From the NCBI GenBank assembly GCA_049317525.1, contig JBMOIC010000023.1, forward strand, positions 1 through 37,599: DNA of 37,599 nucleotides, read 5' to 3'. The notes under the pieces are model-generated. The model saw only the letters and a program-made list of their open reading frames with translations, was not told the DNA's origin and did not search any database. Source of the DNA: UBA961 sp049317525. GTDB taxonomy: Bacteria > Bacteroidota > Ignavibacteria > Kapaibacteriales > UBA961. Below, piece after piece: positions 1-8,070 of this stretch (position 1 is the stretch's first letter; every line of letters starts with the position of its first letter). Position numbers and translations under genes: made by a program.

Positions 1-228
1 TTAACATGTTCTCCTTTAACTTCAGGCACATTCTCTCCTAAGTCAGATGCTGAAAAAAATCCATTTAGAATACCAAGCACAGATATTTATGAACATAATT
101 TTGGAATGATAGAAGTACATGGCAAAGGAAATGATAGAGCTATTAGATTATCTTTGAAATCTACAAAAGGTATAGATTTCTGGAGTGTAGATATAAAAGC
201 TACTGATCTAGGATATTCTGCCAAATAA
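1..228 (+). CDS. C-terminal fragment of an unidentified protein (possibly PhoD-like phosphatase tail)
   Basis: An open frame enters from the left edge and stops at TAA 226-228, giving 75 residues that end ...DLGYSAK. The fragment holds a short beta-rich segment (HNFGMIEVHG, then RAIRLSLKSTKG, then FWSVDIKA). This resembles the closing strands of secreted alkaline phosphatase D / metallophosphatase proteins of Bacteroidota, but no catalytic motif is inside the window, so the family is only a guess. The next gene starts 8 nt after the stop on the same strand, so the two are probably co-transcribed. It is partial, and I am sure only that it is a real reading-frame tail. Confidence 0.5.
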   Translation, partial: LTCSPLTSGTFSPKSDAEKNPFRIPSTDIYEHNFGMIEVHGKGNDRAIRLSLKSTKGIDFWSVDIKATDLGYSAK

Positions 229-236
229 GAATCGAT

Positions 237-884
237 ATGCATATTATTGAACATCCATCTTTAGTTATTTTCGAAAAGAGACCAATATTTGCTGAAGCAA
301 TCAAGTGTATACTCGATTCAATATTGGATGATATCATTATAGCCAAAAATAAAGCTGATGTGCTCACCCTCATTGAAAAGCAATCTATTACTATCGTTTT
401 AGTTGATTTATCAATGCATGGTGAAGAAATATTAGACATAATTATGAGAAAAAAGAAATTAATAACAAGAATGTTCGTAATTCTTATTAATTCTCATAAG
501 GATGAAACCCTTGCTTTAAAGCTATTAAAAAACGGAGCTTATGGATATCTATCATCCACAAGTACAAAAGAATCATTAATCCAATCCATAGAAGCCATTT
601 GCCAAGGAAAAAAATATATAGATTCAGAATCTTTAAAGTCCACATTATATACAACAAAAAAGAGTATTTCATTTTCACTTCCTCATGAAAAATTATCTGA
701 TAGGGAATACCAAATATTTATCATGATTGCAAAAGGTTATACTGTCGGGGAAATTGCCGAAGAACTATATTTAAGTGTCAAAACAATAAGTACTTATAGA
801 AAAAGATTATTGGAAAAGTTGTCATTTGTAAATAATGCAGAACTTGTTCAGTATGCCTTAAAGAACGTAATAGGATTTTTGTGA
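237..884 (+). CDS. NarL/LuxR-type response regulator with degenerate receiver
   Basis: A 215-aa two-domain protein. Residues 8 to about 120 have the receiver fold, with the phospho-acceptor candidate Asp57 in IVLVDLSM. Residues about 150-212 are a canonical LuxR/GerE helix-turn-helix (LSDREYQIF, GEIAEELYLSVKTISTY, LLEKL). In the receiver the usual acidic pair at the end of strand 1 is Glu13-Lys14, and the conserved Lys of GYLLK is Ser107 (GYLSST). Phosphorylation-dependent switching may therefore be altered or absent. No histidine kinase is adjacent, so it is an orphan in this window. It starts 8 nt after the preceding stop. The DNA-binding assignment is firm; targets and signal are unknown. 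Confidence 0.88.
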   Translation: MHIIEHPSLVIFEKRPIFAEAIKCILDSILDDIIIAKNKADVLTLIEKQSITIVLVDLSMHGEEILDIIMRKKKLITRMFVILINSHKDETLALKLLKNGAYGYLSSTSTKESLIQSIEAICQGKKYIDSESLKSTLYTTKKSISFSLPHEKLSDREYQIFIMIAKGYTVGEIAEELYLSVKTISTYRKRLLEKLSFVNNAELVQYALKNVIGFL

Positions 885-1016
885 TATATGTAAAATACTT
901 TATATCTGTAACAAAGGTAGTTGGCTGTACTCTTTGCAAGTGGAAATCACCATCACCACAATGAACAATGCAAGCAGCAATCATTGATCTTTATCAGTTA
1001 TCTCACACCATTATCA

Positions 1017-2222
1017 ATGAATACATTCAGAATCTATTTTACTCTAATCTCTATCTGCAGTTTTAATGTTATATCACTTGTCAACATCCATTCGCAAACA
1101 TCTCAATCTTTAAAAAAAATTCAGATAATTACCTCAAATAATAAACAGATAAATGATCATTTTTATTATTTACCATTACCTTCATCTTTGAATAAGCCAG
1201 AATTTCAAAATATAAAGCAATTTGTTCAAAAAGAATACGGCGAGAATGCATTAGCAGAACCACTTAATTTTTTTCGAATAATGGATTGGGTTAGTAGTAG
1301 ATGGGTGCATGATGGATCTATAAGTTCATCAACAATGAATACATTAGAAATATTGAAAGCAGCAAAATCAGGAAGAAATTTTAGCTGTATAGAATATGCC
1401 AAGGTTATGTCTGATATTCTTACAGCACTTGGCTATATTTCAAGAGTAGTTGGCATCACTACTAATGATATTGCATATGGTTCTATCGGCGAGGGGCATG
1501 CAGTAAGTGAAGTATGGTCTAATACTCTTCAAAAGTGGATATTTATAGACCCACAATTTAGTATCCATGCAAAGTATAAAGGACAATTCTTGAATTTTTA
1601 TGAGATGTATGAGCTGAAAAAAAAGGGGAAATATTATGATATTGAATTTGAAGTTTCTGAATCATATTGCAGAGTGAATAAGCGAAATAAGAAAGATATT
1701 ATCAAAGAATATAAAGAATTTCTATCCCGATATTTTTCATATATGATGATAGATATTATCAAAGATGGTAAGTCAATATTATTAATTTATGGTTTAGATG
1801 GAAAAAATCAGTTTTTAACTAGTCAAGGAGGAAATGGAAAAACATCTATTTTTACCGATGATATCGATGATATGTATTTTGAGTTAAATCAAACTACAAT
1901 CCTTTTCGATTTTAATGTTCCAACCTTAGATTGTTCTACAATTGTTCAAAAGTATAATGTAAAAAATAGACAGGATTATTTTTCTAAAATGTCTGAATTT
2001 GCCTCAGTACCAGATTTTACCCTGTCATTTGCTACAAATACTCCATGGTTCAGTTCTTATGAAGTTAAACATGATGAAAAATCTGATTGGAGAACTATTC
2101 AATCAAGCAATAATTATCAATGGAAACTTCATGAAGGGATGAATGAAATTCACGTTAGATCTGTAAATCAGTCTGGCATTTATGGTGTTATCACCAAAAT
2201 GCAGATTCAGTATCAGGAATAA
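1017..2222 (+). CDS. Secreted transglutaminase-like (papain-fold) protein
   Basis: A longer frame begins at a TTG at 921, but the ATG at 1017 puts a standard signal peptide (about residues 1-27, MNTFRIYFTLISICSF, cleavage near HSQT) at the N-terminus, so I start there: 401 aa. A transglutaminase core follows, with Cys124 (NFSCIEYAKV), His161 (GEGHAVSEVW) and Asp178 (WIFIDPQ), the Cys-His-Asp triad of the family. The Cys helix, with LTALGYISRVVGI after it, is typical. The C-terminal 200 residues are beta-rich and unassigned. Family members cleave or cross-link peptide bonds, often as exported proteases; the substrate is unknown. It ends in a 10-nt convergent overlap with the cytochrome b gene. 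Confidence 0.8.
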   Translation: MNTFRIYFTLISICSFNVISLVNIHSQTSQSLKKIQIITSNNKQINDHFYYLPLPSSLNKPEFQNIKQFVQKEYGENALAEPLNFFRIMDWVSSRWVHDGSISSSTMNTLEILKAAKSGRNFSCIEYAKVMSDILTALGYISRVVGITTNDIAYGSIGEGHAVSEVWSNTLQKWIFIDPQFSIHAKYKGQFLNFYEMYELKKKGKYYDIEFEVSESYCRVNKRNKKDIIKEYKEFLSRYFSYMMIDIIKDGKSILLIYGLDGKNQFLTSQGGNGKTSIFTDDIDDMYFELNQTTILFDFNVPTLDCSTIVQKYNVKNRQDYFSKMSEFASVPDFTLSFATNTPWFSSYEVKHDEKSDWRTIQSSNNYQWKLHEGMNEIHVRSVNQSGIYGVITKMQIQYQE

Positions 2223-3307
2223 GAAATCAAGGCAGATAAAATGAGTATACTAAATAATAATAGTATCCATATTTTTTGCTTATGATATGAAGACAAATAT
2301 GGTATATATCCTAATGCAATAATACTTAGTACTATAACTATTACACTTGCATCAGTTGGCAAACTTTGAATAATTCCATGATAAGGCAGAAATATCCATT
2401 CTGGTTTTAATGATTCTATCTTTGTAAGAAAAGCGTCTGCAGGTAAATTTTCTCTGTAAAAAAAAGAGAATAGATATGCAATCATCATGAGTATACATGT
2501 GTATATACCAAAGTACTTTGATGACATACTTAATGGAACAAATCTTTTTAATTTTTTTTGATAGATTTTGCCAAATATGAGTAGCAATGCAGGTAAAAGA
2601 ATCGAATGTAATGTAAATATTCTAGCAATAGTATCTTCGGAATTTTTCCCCAATATATTAGTAATTATATTCCCACCTAGCCAATCTGCATGATATTCTA
2701 ATATTCCTGTTACGATAGCATAAGAAGTAGCAGAGTATTGTGTCCAAGGAAGTATATACCCAGTCCAAGAAATAATGAACATGATACTTGAAAAAAGCCA
2801 CCACATATGCCAAATGAAAGCATGTTCTGAATGAATAAATTTATAAAACACAGCAAGAATTGGTAAGATAAGGCACATTAATATCAGCAAATGATTATTG
2901 AATGTATGAAAAGTATGGATGATCTTACCTATGCTAGATTGATAAATAATACTTTGCACACTGTAAAATGATTGAGTTGGTCTAATTGAATTTTTAGTAG
3001 CATTGCGCACATAATATTGTCCTTCAATAGCTATCGTATCACCCTCAGCATCAATAATACTTCTATCAGATTGCACATATTCTTGAATCACTCCATTAGA
3101 GCTTATTATTGGTGATTTACTAGGAATATAGTACATACTCAATAAAATGCCACTAATACATTGTAATATGAGTAGGATAAAAAGAGTCTTGAACAAAGTA
3201 ATCACAAAAGGTTGCTTGAAAAAAGAATTATCCTTTGGACTAGGATTTAATCTTATAGTAAGCCATTGTTTTAGAGAATGATATGTATCAATTAAAGGTG
3301 AGCTCAT
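2213..3307 (-). CDS. Divergent cytochrome b of the bc1/b6f family, apparently lacking heme bH ligands
   Basis: A 364-aa membrane protein with about eight hydrophobic helices. Family landmarks are helix A (about 33-60), SFYSVQ/GKIIHTFH (about 113-134), GYILPW (183-188), RIFTLH (229-234) and the Qo-site PEW at 302-304 (usual PEWY, here PEWI). Compared with classical cytochrome b, His134 in helix B and His234 in helix D are kept; these correspond to the heme bL pair. The partners 14 residues on are Leu148 and Ile248 (Tyr249 at +15), so the heme bH pair appears lost. The loop between helices A and B is longer than usual (about 62-125). No Rieske or cytochrome c1 gene lies nearby. The gene begins 12 nt after the LOG gene and is probably co-transcribed with it. 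Family assignment is firm; heme content is inferred from a hand alignment. Confidence 0.82.
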   Translation of the reverse strand: MSSPLIDTYHSLKQWLTIRLNPSPKDNSFFKQPFVITLFKTLFILLILQCISGILLSMYYIPSKSPIISSNGVIQEYVQSDRSIIDAEGDTIAIEGQYYVRNATKNSIRPTQSFYSVQSIIYQSSIGKIIHTFHTFNNHLLILMCLILPILAVFYKFIHSEHAFIWHMWWLFSSIMFIISWTGYILPWTQYSATSYAIVTGILEYHADWLGGNIITNILGKNSEDTIARIFTLHSILLPALLLIFGKIYQKKLKRFVPLSMSSKYFGIYTCILMMIAYLFSFFYRENLPADAFLTKIESLKPEWIFLPYHGIIQSLPTDASVIVIVLSIIALGYIPYLSSYHKQKIWILLLFSILILSALISYS

Positions 3308-3319
3308 TGCTGTATAATA

Positions 3320-3907
3320 TTAAACTTTTGCATAATCAAGAGCATCTTTAGGCCAAAGAGCAGCATGTAAAATTGCAGGTAATACATCTTGAATAGAAGC
3401 TACTGTATGCCACATTAAAAGATGTTCTTCGCGCATAAATTTTTCTTGCACTGTTCTTTCCAGCATTGTAATTAATGGATCATAAAACCCATTTGTATTC
3501 ACAATAATGATAGGCTGATGTGTTAAACCAAGTCTTTTCCATGTAATTGCTTCTAATAATTCCTCTAATGTTCCACATCCACCAGGAAGAGCTATAATTG
3601 CATCTGATCTTCTTATCATCTGAAGTTTTCTAGTATGCATATCTTGAACTTCTTCTAAAACAGAAATATTCTTATGACCCCATTCTAGATTTTGCATGAA
3701 TACAGGAATTATCCCAGTTACATGTCCACCAGAAGCAATCGCACCATCAGCCAATTTACCCATAAGCCCTGTGCTGCCCCCACCATATATGATGTTTATA
3801 CCCTGTTTGGCAAATATTGCACCCAAATCATATGCCGATTGTAAATGAATGGGATTGCATTTGTCGCTAGAAGCACAATACACACATACTGTTGAAACTG
3901 TATTCAT
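3320..3907 (-). CDS. LOG-family nucleotide phosphoribohydrolase (TIGR00730)
   Basis: A 195-aa Rossmann-fold protein with the family signatures GGGSTGLMG (about 42-50) and PGGCGTLEE (about 108-116), plus the preceding Arg-Lys pair of MHTRKLQM. Known members cleave nucleoside 5'-monophosphates (cytokinin riboside monophosphate in plants; AMP and related nucleotides in bacteria) to base and ribose 5-phosphate in the cytosol. Length matches the family. The downstream cytochrome b gene starts 12 nt after its stop, a pairing with no obvious biochemical logic. A TAnnTTTG -7 box lies about 40 nt upstream of the ATG. The precise substrate cannot be read from the sequence. Confidence 0.9.
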   Translation of the reverse strand: MNTVSTVCVYCASSDKCNPIHLQSAYDLGAIFAKQGINIIYGGGSTGLMGKLADGAIASGGHVTGIIPVFMQNLEWGHKNISVLEEVQDMHTRKLQMIRRSDAIIALPGGCGTLEELLEAITWKRLGLTHQPIIIVNTNGFYDPLITMLERTVQEKFMREEHLLMWHTVASIQDVLPAILHAALWPKDALDYAKV

Positions 3908-4234
3908 AAAAGTTGAGGTTAAAATAAAAAAATAAAAAATGTATGTGCAAATATAGTAAGTATAAAATTTGCAATGGTTTTACAGTGTATAAATCAAAAA
4001 AATAAATGATCATCTTTGAAACAAAAAATAAGTTTTTCATAAAATCGTACTTATAATGTAACCAAGGCACATTATTTGATATATTGTAATAAAGTGATTG
4101 GTTTGATAACTCATTGAGGGTAGATCCTGAGTAATGAAAAACAAGCATCACGTAATTTATACCCAGAAATGATATATCTTACACAAAACCGTATAATTTC
4201 GATTGCAGCATAATTGGAAATAAAGGAATAAAGC
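3908..4234. other. Divergent intergenic region, no gene seen
   Basis: These 327 bases lie between the divergent LOG and T9SS-substrate genes and are very AT-rich. Apart from the minus-strand -7 box at 3948-3955 and a purine-rich AAAGGAA ribosome-binding-like stretch at about 4221-4227, I see no gene, hairpin terminator or repeat. A 94-codon minus-strand frame crosses it but has no recognisable features and overlaps the start of the LOG gene. Confidence 0.5.
3948..3955 (-). promoter_or_regulatory. -7 box TATATTTG upstream of the LOG gene
   Basis: On the minus strand the sequence reads TATATTTG, matching the Bacteroidota sigma-70 -7 consensus TAnnTTTG, 40 nt before the LOG ATG at 3907. No TTTG -33 box is found at 19 nt spacing. 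It is a plausible promoter for the LOG-cytochrome b unit, but this is a single-motif call. Confidence 0.35.
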
Positions 4235-4714
4235 ATGAGGAAACTGTTTCTCACATATGTAATTTTTTGCACACTAATAATATTGAGTAATACTATTGTT
4301 TATGCTGGAGGAACTTCTAAAACTTCTCAAAGTAAAATAGTAGCATTATATTCAAAAAAGATTATGACAGGTGGGGTGATAGTTGCTGCAAATCAATCTA
4401 AAAATGATACAGCAATTTCATTAAGAAGAACACTTGCAGATACATCAAAACCAAATAGAATCATAGGAATAAGAGAGAGTTCTGGAGGTTTATACTTATT
4501 AGAAATGGATGTAGCAGAAAATCAGCAAAATCTCCAAATAGGTATCTATAATCTTTTAGGTAAAAAAGTATTGGATGTACATCAAGGCACTGAATATTCT
4601 GGAAAATCAAAACTATTTGACATGAATGTACAAGGTATTCCTAATGGAATATATGTGTGCATTGCACAAGGTGATAATTTTAGACTTGCAGAAAAGTTCT
4701 ATATATCACGATAG
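4235..4714 (+). CDS. Very small exported protein with T9SS type-A C-terminal sorting domain
   Basis: 159 aa. The N-terminal signal peptide spans about residues 1-24 (MRKLFLTYVIFCTLIILS, cleavage near VYAGG). The C-terminal ~75 residues form a Por/type-A sorting domain: YLLEMDV, LQIGIYNLLGKKVLD, LFDMNVQGIPNGIYVCIAQG and the basic end KFYISR. Such domains direct proteins through the type IX system to the cell surface in Bacteroidota and relatives. Only about 55 residues lie between the signal peptide and the sorting domain, with no recognised fold, so the cargo is unusually small. It is a single-gene unit, followed by a strong hairpin terminator at 4737-4763. Confidence 0.85.
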   Translation: MRKLFLTYVIFCTLIILSNTIVYAGGTSKTSQSKIVALYSKKIMTGGVIVAANQSKNDTAISLRRTLADTSKPNRIIGIRESSGGLYLLEMDVAENQQNLQIGIYNLLGKKVLDVHQGTEYSGKSKLFDMNVQGIPNGIYVCIAQGDNFRLAEKFYISR

Positions 4715-4736
4715 TTTTTAATCATGTCACTTCTTT

Positions 4737-4763
4737 AAGCCGTTGTATAACGGCTTTTTTTTT
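4737..4763 (+). terminator. Rho-independent terminator after the small T9SS gene
   Basis: A perfect 8-bp stem AAGCCGTT (4737-4744) / AACGGCTT (4749-4756) with loop GTAT is followed directly by a T-run to 4763. It sits 23 nt after the stop codon at 4714 and is oriented to end transcription of that gene. Confidence 0.9.
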
Positions 4764-4772
4764 ATGATAATT

Positions 4773-4796
4773 ATAACATTGAATATAACATTGAAT
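4773..4796. repeat. Perfect 12-bp tandem direct repeat
   Basis: ATAACATTGAAT occurs at 4773-4784 and again at 4785-4796, head to tail with no spacer. It lies between the preceding terminator and the antiporter ATG at 4812, where the promoter or 5' leader of the antiporter should be. It could be a regulator site or a slippage duplication. Confidence 0.8.
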
Positions 4797-4811
4797 GTTT
4801 CTTGAATATAA

Positions 4812-6182
4812 ATGAAAATCTTCTATAAAATGTGTTTAGTTGTATTTGGTTTTGGTATCATAAATCAAACAATGCTTTTTGCATCTGATGGGCAATCTCA
4901 TGATTATGCATTGTCTTTTTTATGGATTGCAATAGCTTTATTAGCAGCAAGAATAGGAGGTATGATAGAAAAATTAACTCAGCCTGCAGTTCTTGGTGAA
5001 TTGTTAATGGGAACCATCTTAGGGAATATGTTCTTATGTGGTATCGATTTTTTCCAACCAATGAAATCTGATATTTATCTTCAGTTTTTGGGTGAAATAG
5101 GTATCGTAATTTTGTTGTTTCAGGTGGGATTAGAATCTAATTTAAAGCAGATGCAATCGATTGGTTTAAGGGCATTCTTTGTAGCAATTATTGGGGTACT
5201 AGCACCATACTTATTAGGTAGATATCTTGCTGGCCCATATCTAATGCCAGGATTCTCCGACCAAACATATATTTTTTTAGGAGCTACTTTAACCGCAACT
5301 TCTATTGGAATTACAGCAAGAGTCTTTAAAGATTTTAATATCATGGATAGTAAAGAAACAAAAATAATTATAGGTGCAGCAATTATAGATGATATCATAG
5401 GTTTAGTTATTCTGGCAATAGTAACAGCTATTATTCAGAATGGGGCTTTTGATATGTATGAACTATTGATTACATCGTGTTTAGCATTAGGATTTCTCAT
5501 AGCGAGTATTATAGGTGGCTCGTATTTAGCTCCTTTTTTTGGAAAATGGCTATCTTATATTCATGCAGGACAAAGCATGAAGCTTACATTTGCATTATGT
5601 CTTGGCTTTTTATTAGCTTTTCTTGCAGACGCAATTGGCTTATCACCAATTATTGGGGCATTTTCTGCAGGATTAATGCTTGATTCTACACATTTTAAAG
5701 ATTTTCACAGTTCACATCTCATTCAAGAATTACAAACCATAGGGCATAGTCAGCAGTCTGAAGTAGAAACAAAAATATTATCTGTAGCTGAAAGAGCTAA
5801 TGAAAAACATATAGAAGAATTAATAGCTCCAATCGGACAATTTACAACGCCTATATTCTTTATCATTACTGGTATGTCTGTGGATCTTATGGCTTTTACC
5901 CAAACTTCTACATTGTTATTAGGAATACTTTTAACGGTAATAGCTATTATTGGTAAATTACTTTCTGGATTTGCTGCTGGAAAGGGTGTAAAACATTGGG
6001 TAATAGGTTGGGGAATGGTACCTAGAGGAGAAGTAGGACTTATTTTTGCATCAGTAGGGAAGTCATTAGGTGTAATAAATGCCAATGAATATTCTGTGAT
6101 CATTATGGTAATAATAAGTACAACATTTGTATCCCCAATAATGCTTAATTATCTCATAAAAAGATATCAATTTGTATCTTGA
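4812..6182 (+). CDS. CPA2-type cation/proton antiporter (Kef/NapA-like)
   Basis: 456 aa. The N-terminal hydrophobic stretch (about 1-24) could be a signal sequence or extra helix. A Na+/H+ exchanger domain of about 12 helices follows. Signatures are LTQPAVLGELLMG (55-67), LLFQVGLE (101-108), TATSIGITARVF (161-172), the ion-binding Asp193-Asp194 in IIDDIIGL, LSPIIGAFSAG and the C-terminal PRGEVGLIFAS. In the family an Asp-Asp pair at this site is found in electrogenic Na+/H+ exchangers such as NapA, which suggests Na+ rather than K+, but this is inferred. There is no C-terminal TrkA-N domain. It stands alone, with a 12-bp tandem repeat just upstream and a 16-nt convergent overlap with the next gene. 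Confidence 0.9.
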   Translation: MKIFYKMCLVVFGFGIINQTMLFASDGQSHDYALSFLWIAIALLAARIGGMIEKLTQPAVLGELLMGTILGNMFLCGIDFFQPMKSDIYLQFLGEIGIVILLFQVGLESNLKQMQSIGLRAFFVAIIGVLAPYLLGRYLAGPYLMPGFSDQTYIFLGATLTATSIGITARVFKDFNIMDSKETKIIIGAAIIDDIIGLVILAIVTAIIQNGAFDMYELLITSCLALGFLIASIIGGSYLAPFFGKWLSYIHAGQSMKLTFALCLGFLLAFLADAIGLSPIIGAFSAGLMLDSTHFKDFHSSHLIQELQTIGHSQQSEVETKILSVAERANEKHIEELIAPIGQFTTPIFFIITGMSVDLMAFTQTSTLLLGILLTVIAIIGKLLSGFAAGKGVKHWVIGWGMVPRGEVGLIFASVGKSLGVINANEYSVIIMVIISTTFVSPIMLNYLIKRYQFVS

Positions 6183-6595
6183 GCATCATTCTTTTTATCT
6201 TGTTTTAGAATATTCTGCAATGCCATAGATAGATGCTGCTCTATATCTAAAGGAATTCCATCTTGATTTACGGAAGCTTTAGAATTTCTTTTCTTTAACT
6301 CTTCCTGCCCGCCACTTATCTGTTGATGAACTTGCATAAATTCTTTTAACAGAAATTGTTCGAATGCATATAAGTGCGACAAAGTATTTTCAAGTTCTTT
6401 TTCTGTTAACTCTTCAAATGGTGCACGGTATATATTACCATTTTTAACATTATCTACTAAGATACTTACTTGTTTCTTGCGATAATCTCTTAAATCTATA
6501 TTGTTAACTAATAAGATTTGCTCATCTTTTTGTAAAACACCAAGAGCTCTTAATAAAGAGTGTAAATCTGCTTTGTCTATTACATATTCAATCAT
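6167..6595 (-). CDS. Hypothetical cytosolic protein
   Basis: 142 aa; not recognised. It has no signal peptide or membrane helix. The first ~60 residues look alpha/beta (EQILLVNNIDLRDYRKKQ), and the remainder is charged and probably helical (FEELTEKELENTLSHLYAF), with a polar, probably flexible tail. It lies last in a minus-strand unit, 51 nt after the PepP-like gene, so it is probably co-transcribed with it. Its last 16 nt overlap the 3' end of the antiporter gene on the other strand. The length and consistent codon pattern argue for a real gene. Confidence 0.65.
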   Translation of the reverse strand: MIEYVIDKADLHSLLRALGVLQKDEQILLVNNIDLRDYRKKQVSILVDNVKNGNIYRAPFEELTEKELENTLSHLYAFEQFLLKEFMQVHQQISGGQEELKKRNSKASVNQDGIPLDIEQHLSMALQNILKQDKKNDAQDTN

Positions 6596-6646
6596 ACATA
6601 TTGTCCTTTTAAATTAAAGCCAATGCATAGACGCAGAAAAGCAAAA

Positions 6647-8068
6647 TTATTTGTCTGCATTATTCATTAATTGTTCAATGTCTTTTGTTGTTCTAGCTAA
6701 TGCTGCAGACATATTAATGGGCCCATTATCATTTATCAATATATCATCTTCTATTCTTATTCCGATATTCCACCATTTTTTATCACATGGACTACCTTTT
6801 GGAATATACAAACCTGGTTCTACAGTAATTACAGAATTATTCTTTAATACTCCTCCTGTTCCAGCATCATGAACATCTAATCCTAAATAATGGGAAGTAC
6901 CATGCATAAAATACCATTTCAACTGTTCTGAAGTTTGAATGATCCCAAGTTCGGTTAATCTTTTCATAAGAATAGCTTGGGCAGCATTATGTGGCGCTTT
7001 AAAAGCTTCACCAGCAATACAATGTTGCATTGCAGAGTCTTGAGCTTCAAGCACGATATCATAGAGAATTTTTTGTTCTTCAGAAAATTTACCATTAATT
7101 GGATAGGTTCTTGTTATATCAGCTGTATAATGCTGATATTCTGCACCACAATCAGCTAAAACTAAATCACCATTTTCAGTTTGTTTTTTATTTCTTGTAT
7201 AATGTAGAATACATGCATTATATGAAGACCCCATAATGGAAGAATATCCTATATCTTCGGCGCCTAATTGTTTAAAAGAATATTCCATTGCAGCTTCTAA
7301 TTCATATTCCATCATGCCAGGTTTTGCAGATTTCATGCTTGCTTTATGACCTGATATACTAATATCGATAGCTTTTTGCATAAGCCTAATCTCATCATTA
7401 TCCTTTATTTCTCTCATTGATATAAGTAAGGGTAATTGCACTTTTACATATAAATTAGGAAAACTATCTTGCAATGTTTTGCGAAGTTCTGTCTCAATAA
7501 AATATGGCTTATCTGCTAAAGGAATCTTGACTTGATTTGTAGGTAATCCTGTAAAATAAACTGTATCTATACCCTGCAATGAAGACAACAAAACATCTTT
7601 AAACTCTGAATATGCAATTGCTTTTTCAAGCCCCAAAACAGACATTGCTTCTTGAGGGCCCATAGAAGTTCCAGACCAAACTTCTTTATCTTTTTTTCTG
7701 GTTTGTAAAAAAGCTATTTCATGATACACATTTCCATCTTTTTTTATACCACCCGGTGATAATAGTAATGCACTATGTGGATCAGGAATACCTGTTACAT
7801 ACCAAAAATTACTATTCTGACAATACTCATAGTCAACGTCATTTTGCCTATTTCTGATATCGGCAGATAATGATACAATTAAAGACTTAGGCGAATGAGT
7901 ATGAAGAATTCTCTCACGTCTCTCTTTAAATCTATGTATGGGTATTCCATCAGAATACGGATATATATAATCAAAAACTACATTAGGGGCTTGAGAATAA
8001 GACCTATCAGGAGAAAATATTAAGGCAAAACAAAGCAACAATAATGATATGTTATGTTGATTGAACAT
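6647..8068 (-). CDS. Exported Xaa-Pro aminopeptidase, M24B family (PepP-like)
   Basis: 473 aa. A signal peptide (about 1-25, LLLLCFALIFSP, then SYSQAP) is followed by the aminopeptidase P N-terminal domain (about 40-190) and the pita-bread metallopeptidase domain. The five dimetal ligands are visible: Asp306 (LADCG), Asp317 (TADITRTYP), His393 (HGTSHYLGLDVHD), Glu417 (TVEPG) and Glu440 (IRIEDD). The family removes N-terminal residues preceding proline using Mn2+ or similar. Most PepP proteins are cytosolic; the leader here implies a periplasmic or surface location. It starts 2 nt after the upstream T9SS gene, so the two are coupled. Confidence 0.93.
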   Translation of the reverse strand: MFNQHNISLLLLCFALIFSPDRSYSQAPNVVFDYIYPYSDGIPIHRFKERRERILHTHSPKSLIVSLSADIRNRQNDVDYEYCQNSNFWYVTGIPDPHSALLLSPGGIKKDGNVYHEIAFLQTRKKDKEVWSGTSMGPQEAMSVLGLEKAIAYSEFKDVLLSSLQGIDTVYFTGLPTNQVKIPLADKPYFIETELRKTLQDSFPNLYVKVQLPLLISMREIKDNDEIRLMQKAIDISISGHKASMKSAKPGMMEYELEAAMEYSFKQLGAEDIGYSSIMGSSYNACILHYTRNKKQTENGDLVLADCGAEYQHYTADITRTYPINGKFSEEQKILYDIVLEAQDSAMQHCIAGEAFKAPHNAAQAILMKRLTELGIIQTSEQLKWYFMHGTSHYLGLDVHDAGTGGVLKNNSVITVEPGLYIPKGSPCDKKWWNIGIRIEDDILINDNGPINMSAALARTTKDIEQLMNNADK

Positions 8069-8070
8069 GC

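Noticed and set aside
921..1016. Upstream extension of the transglutaminase-like frame beginning at TTG, including a run of four histidines
   Set aside because: The ATG at 1017 begins a standard signal peptide. The extension would bury it, and the His run is simply translated leader.
3867..4151. 94-codon minus-strand frame overlapping the start of the LOG gene
   Set aside because: It has no recognisable domain, an AT-driven hydrophobic/aromatic composition, and it overlaps the well-supported LOG N-terminus.
5750..6103. 117-codon frame antisense to the antiporter, and other antisense frames such as 8336-8632 and 32784-33077
   Set aside because: They mirror codon patterns of well-supported genes on the opposite strand and show no independent signals.
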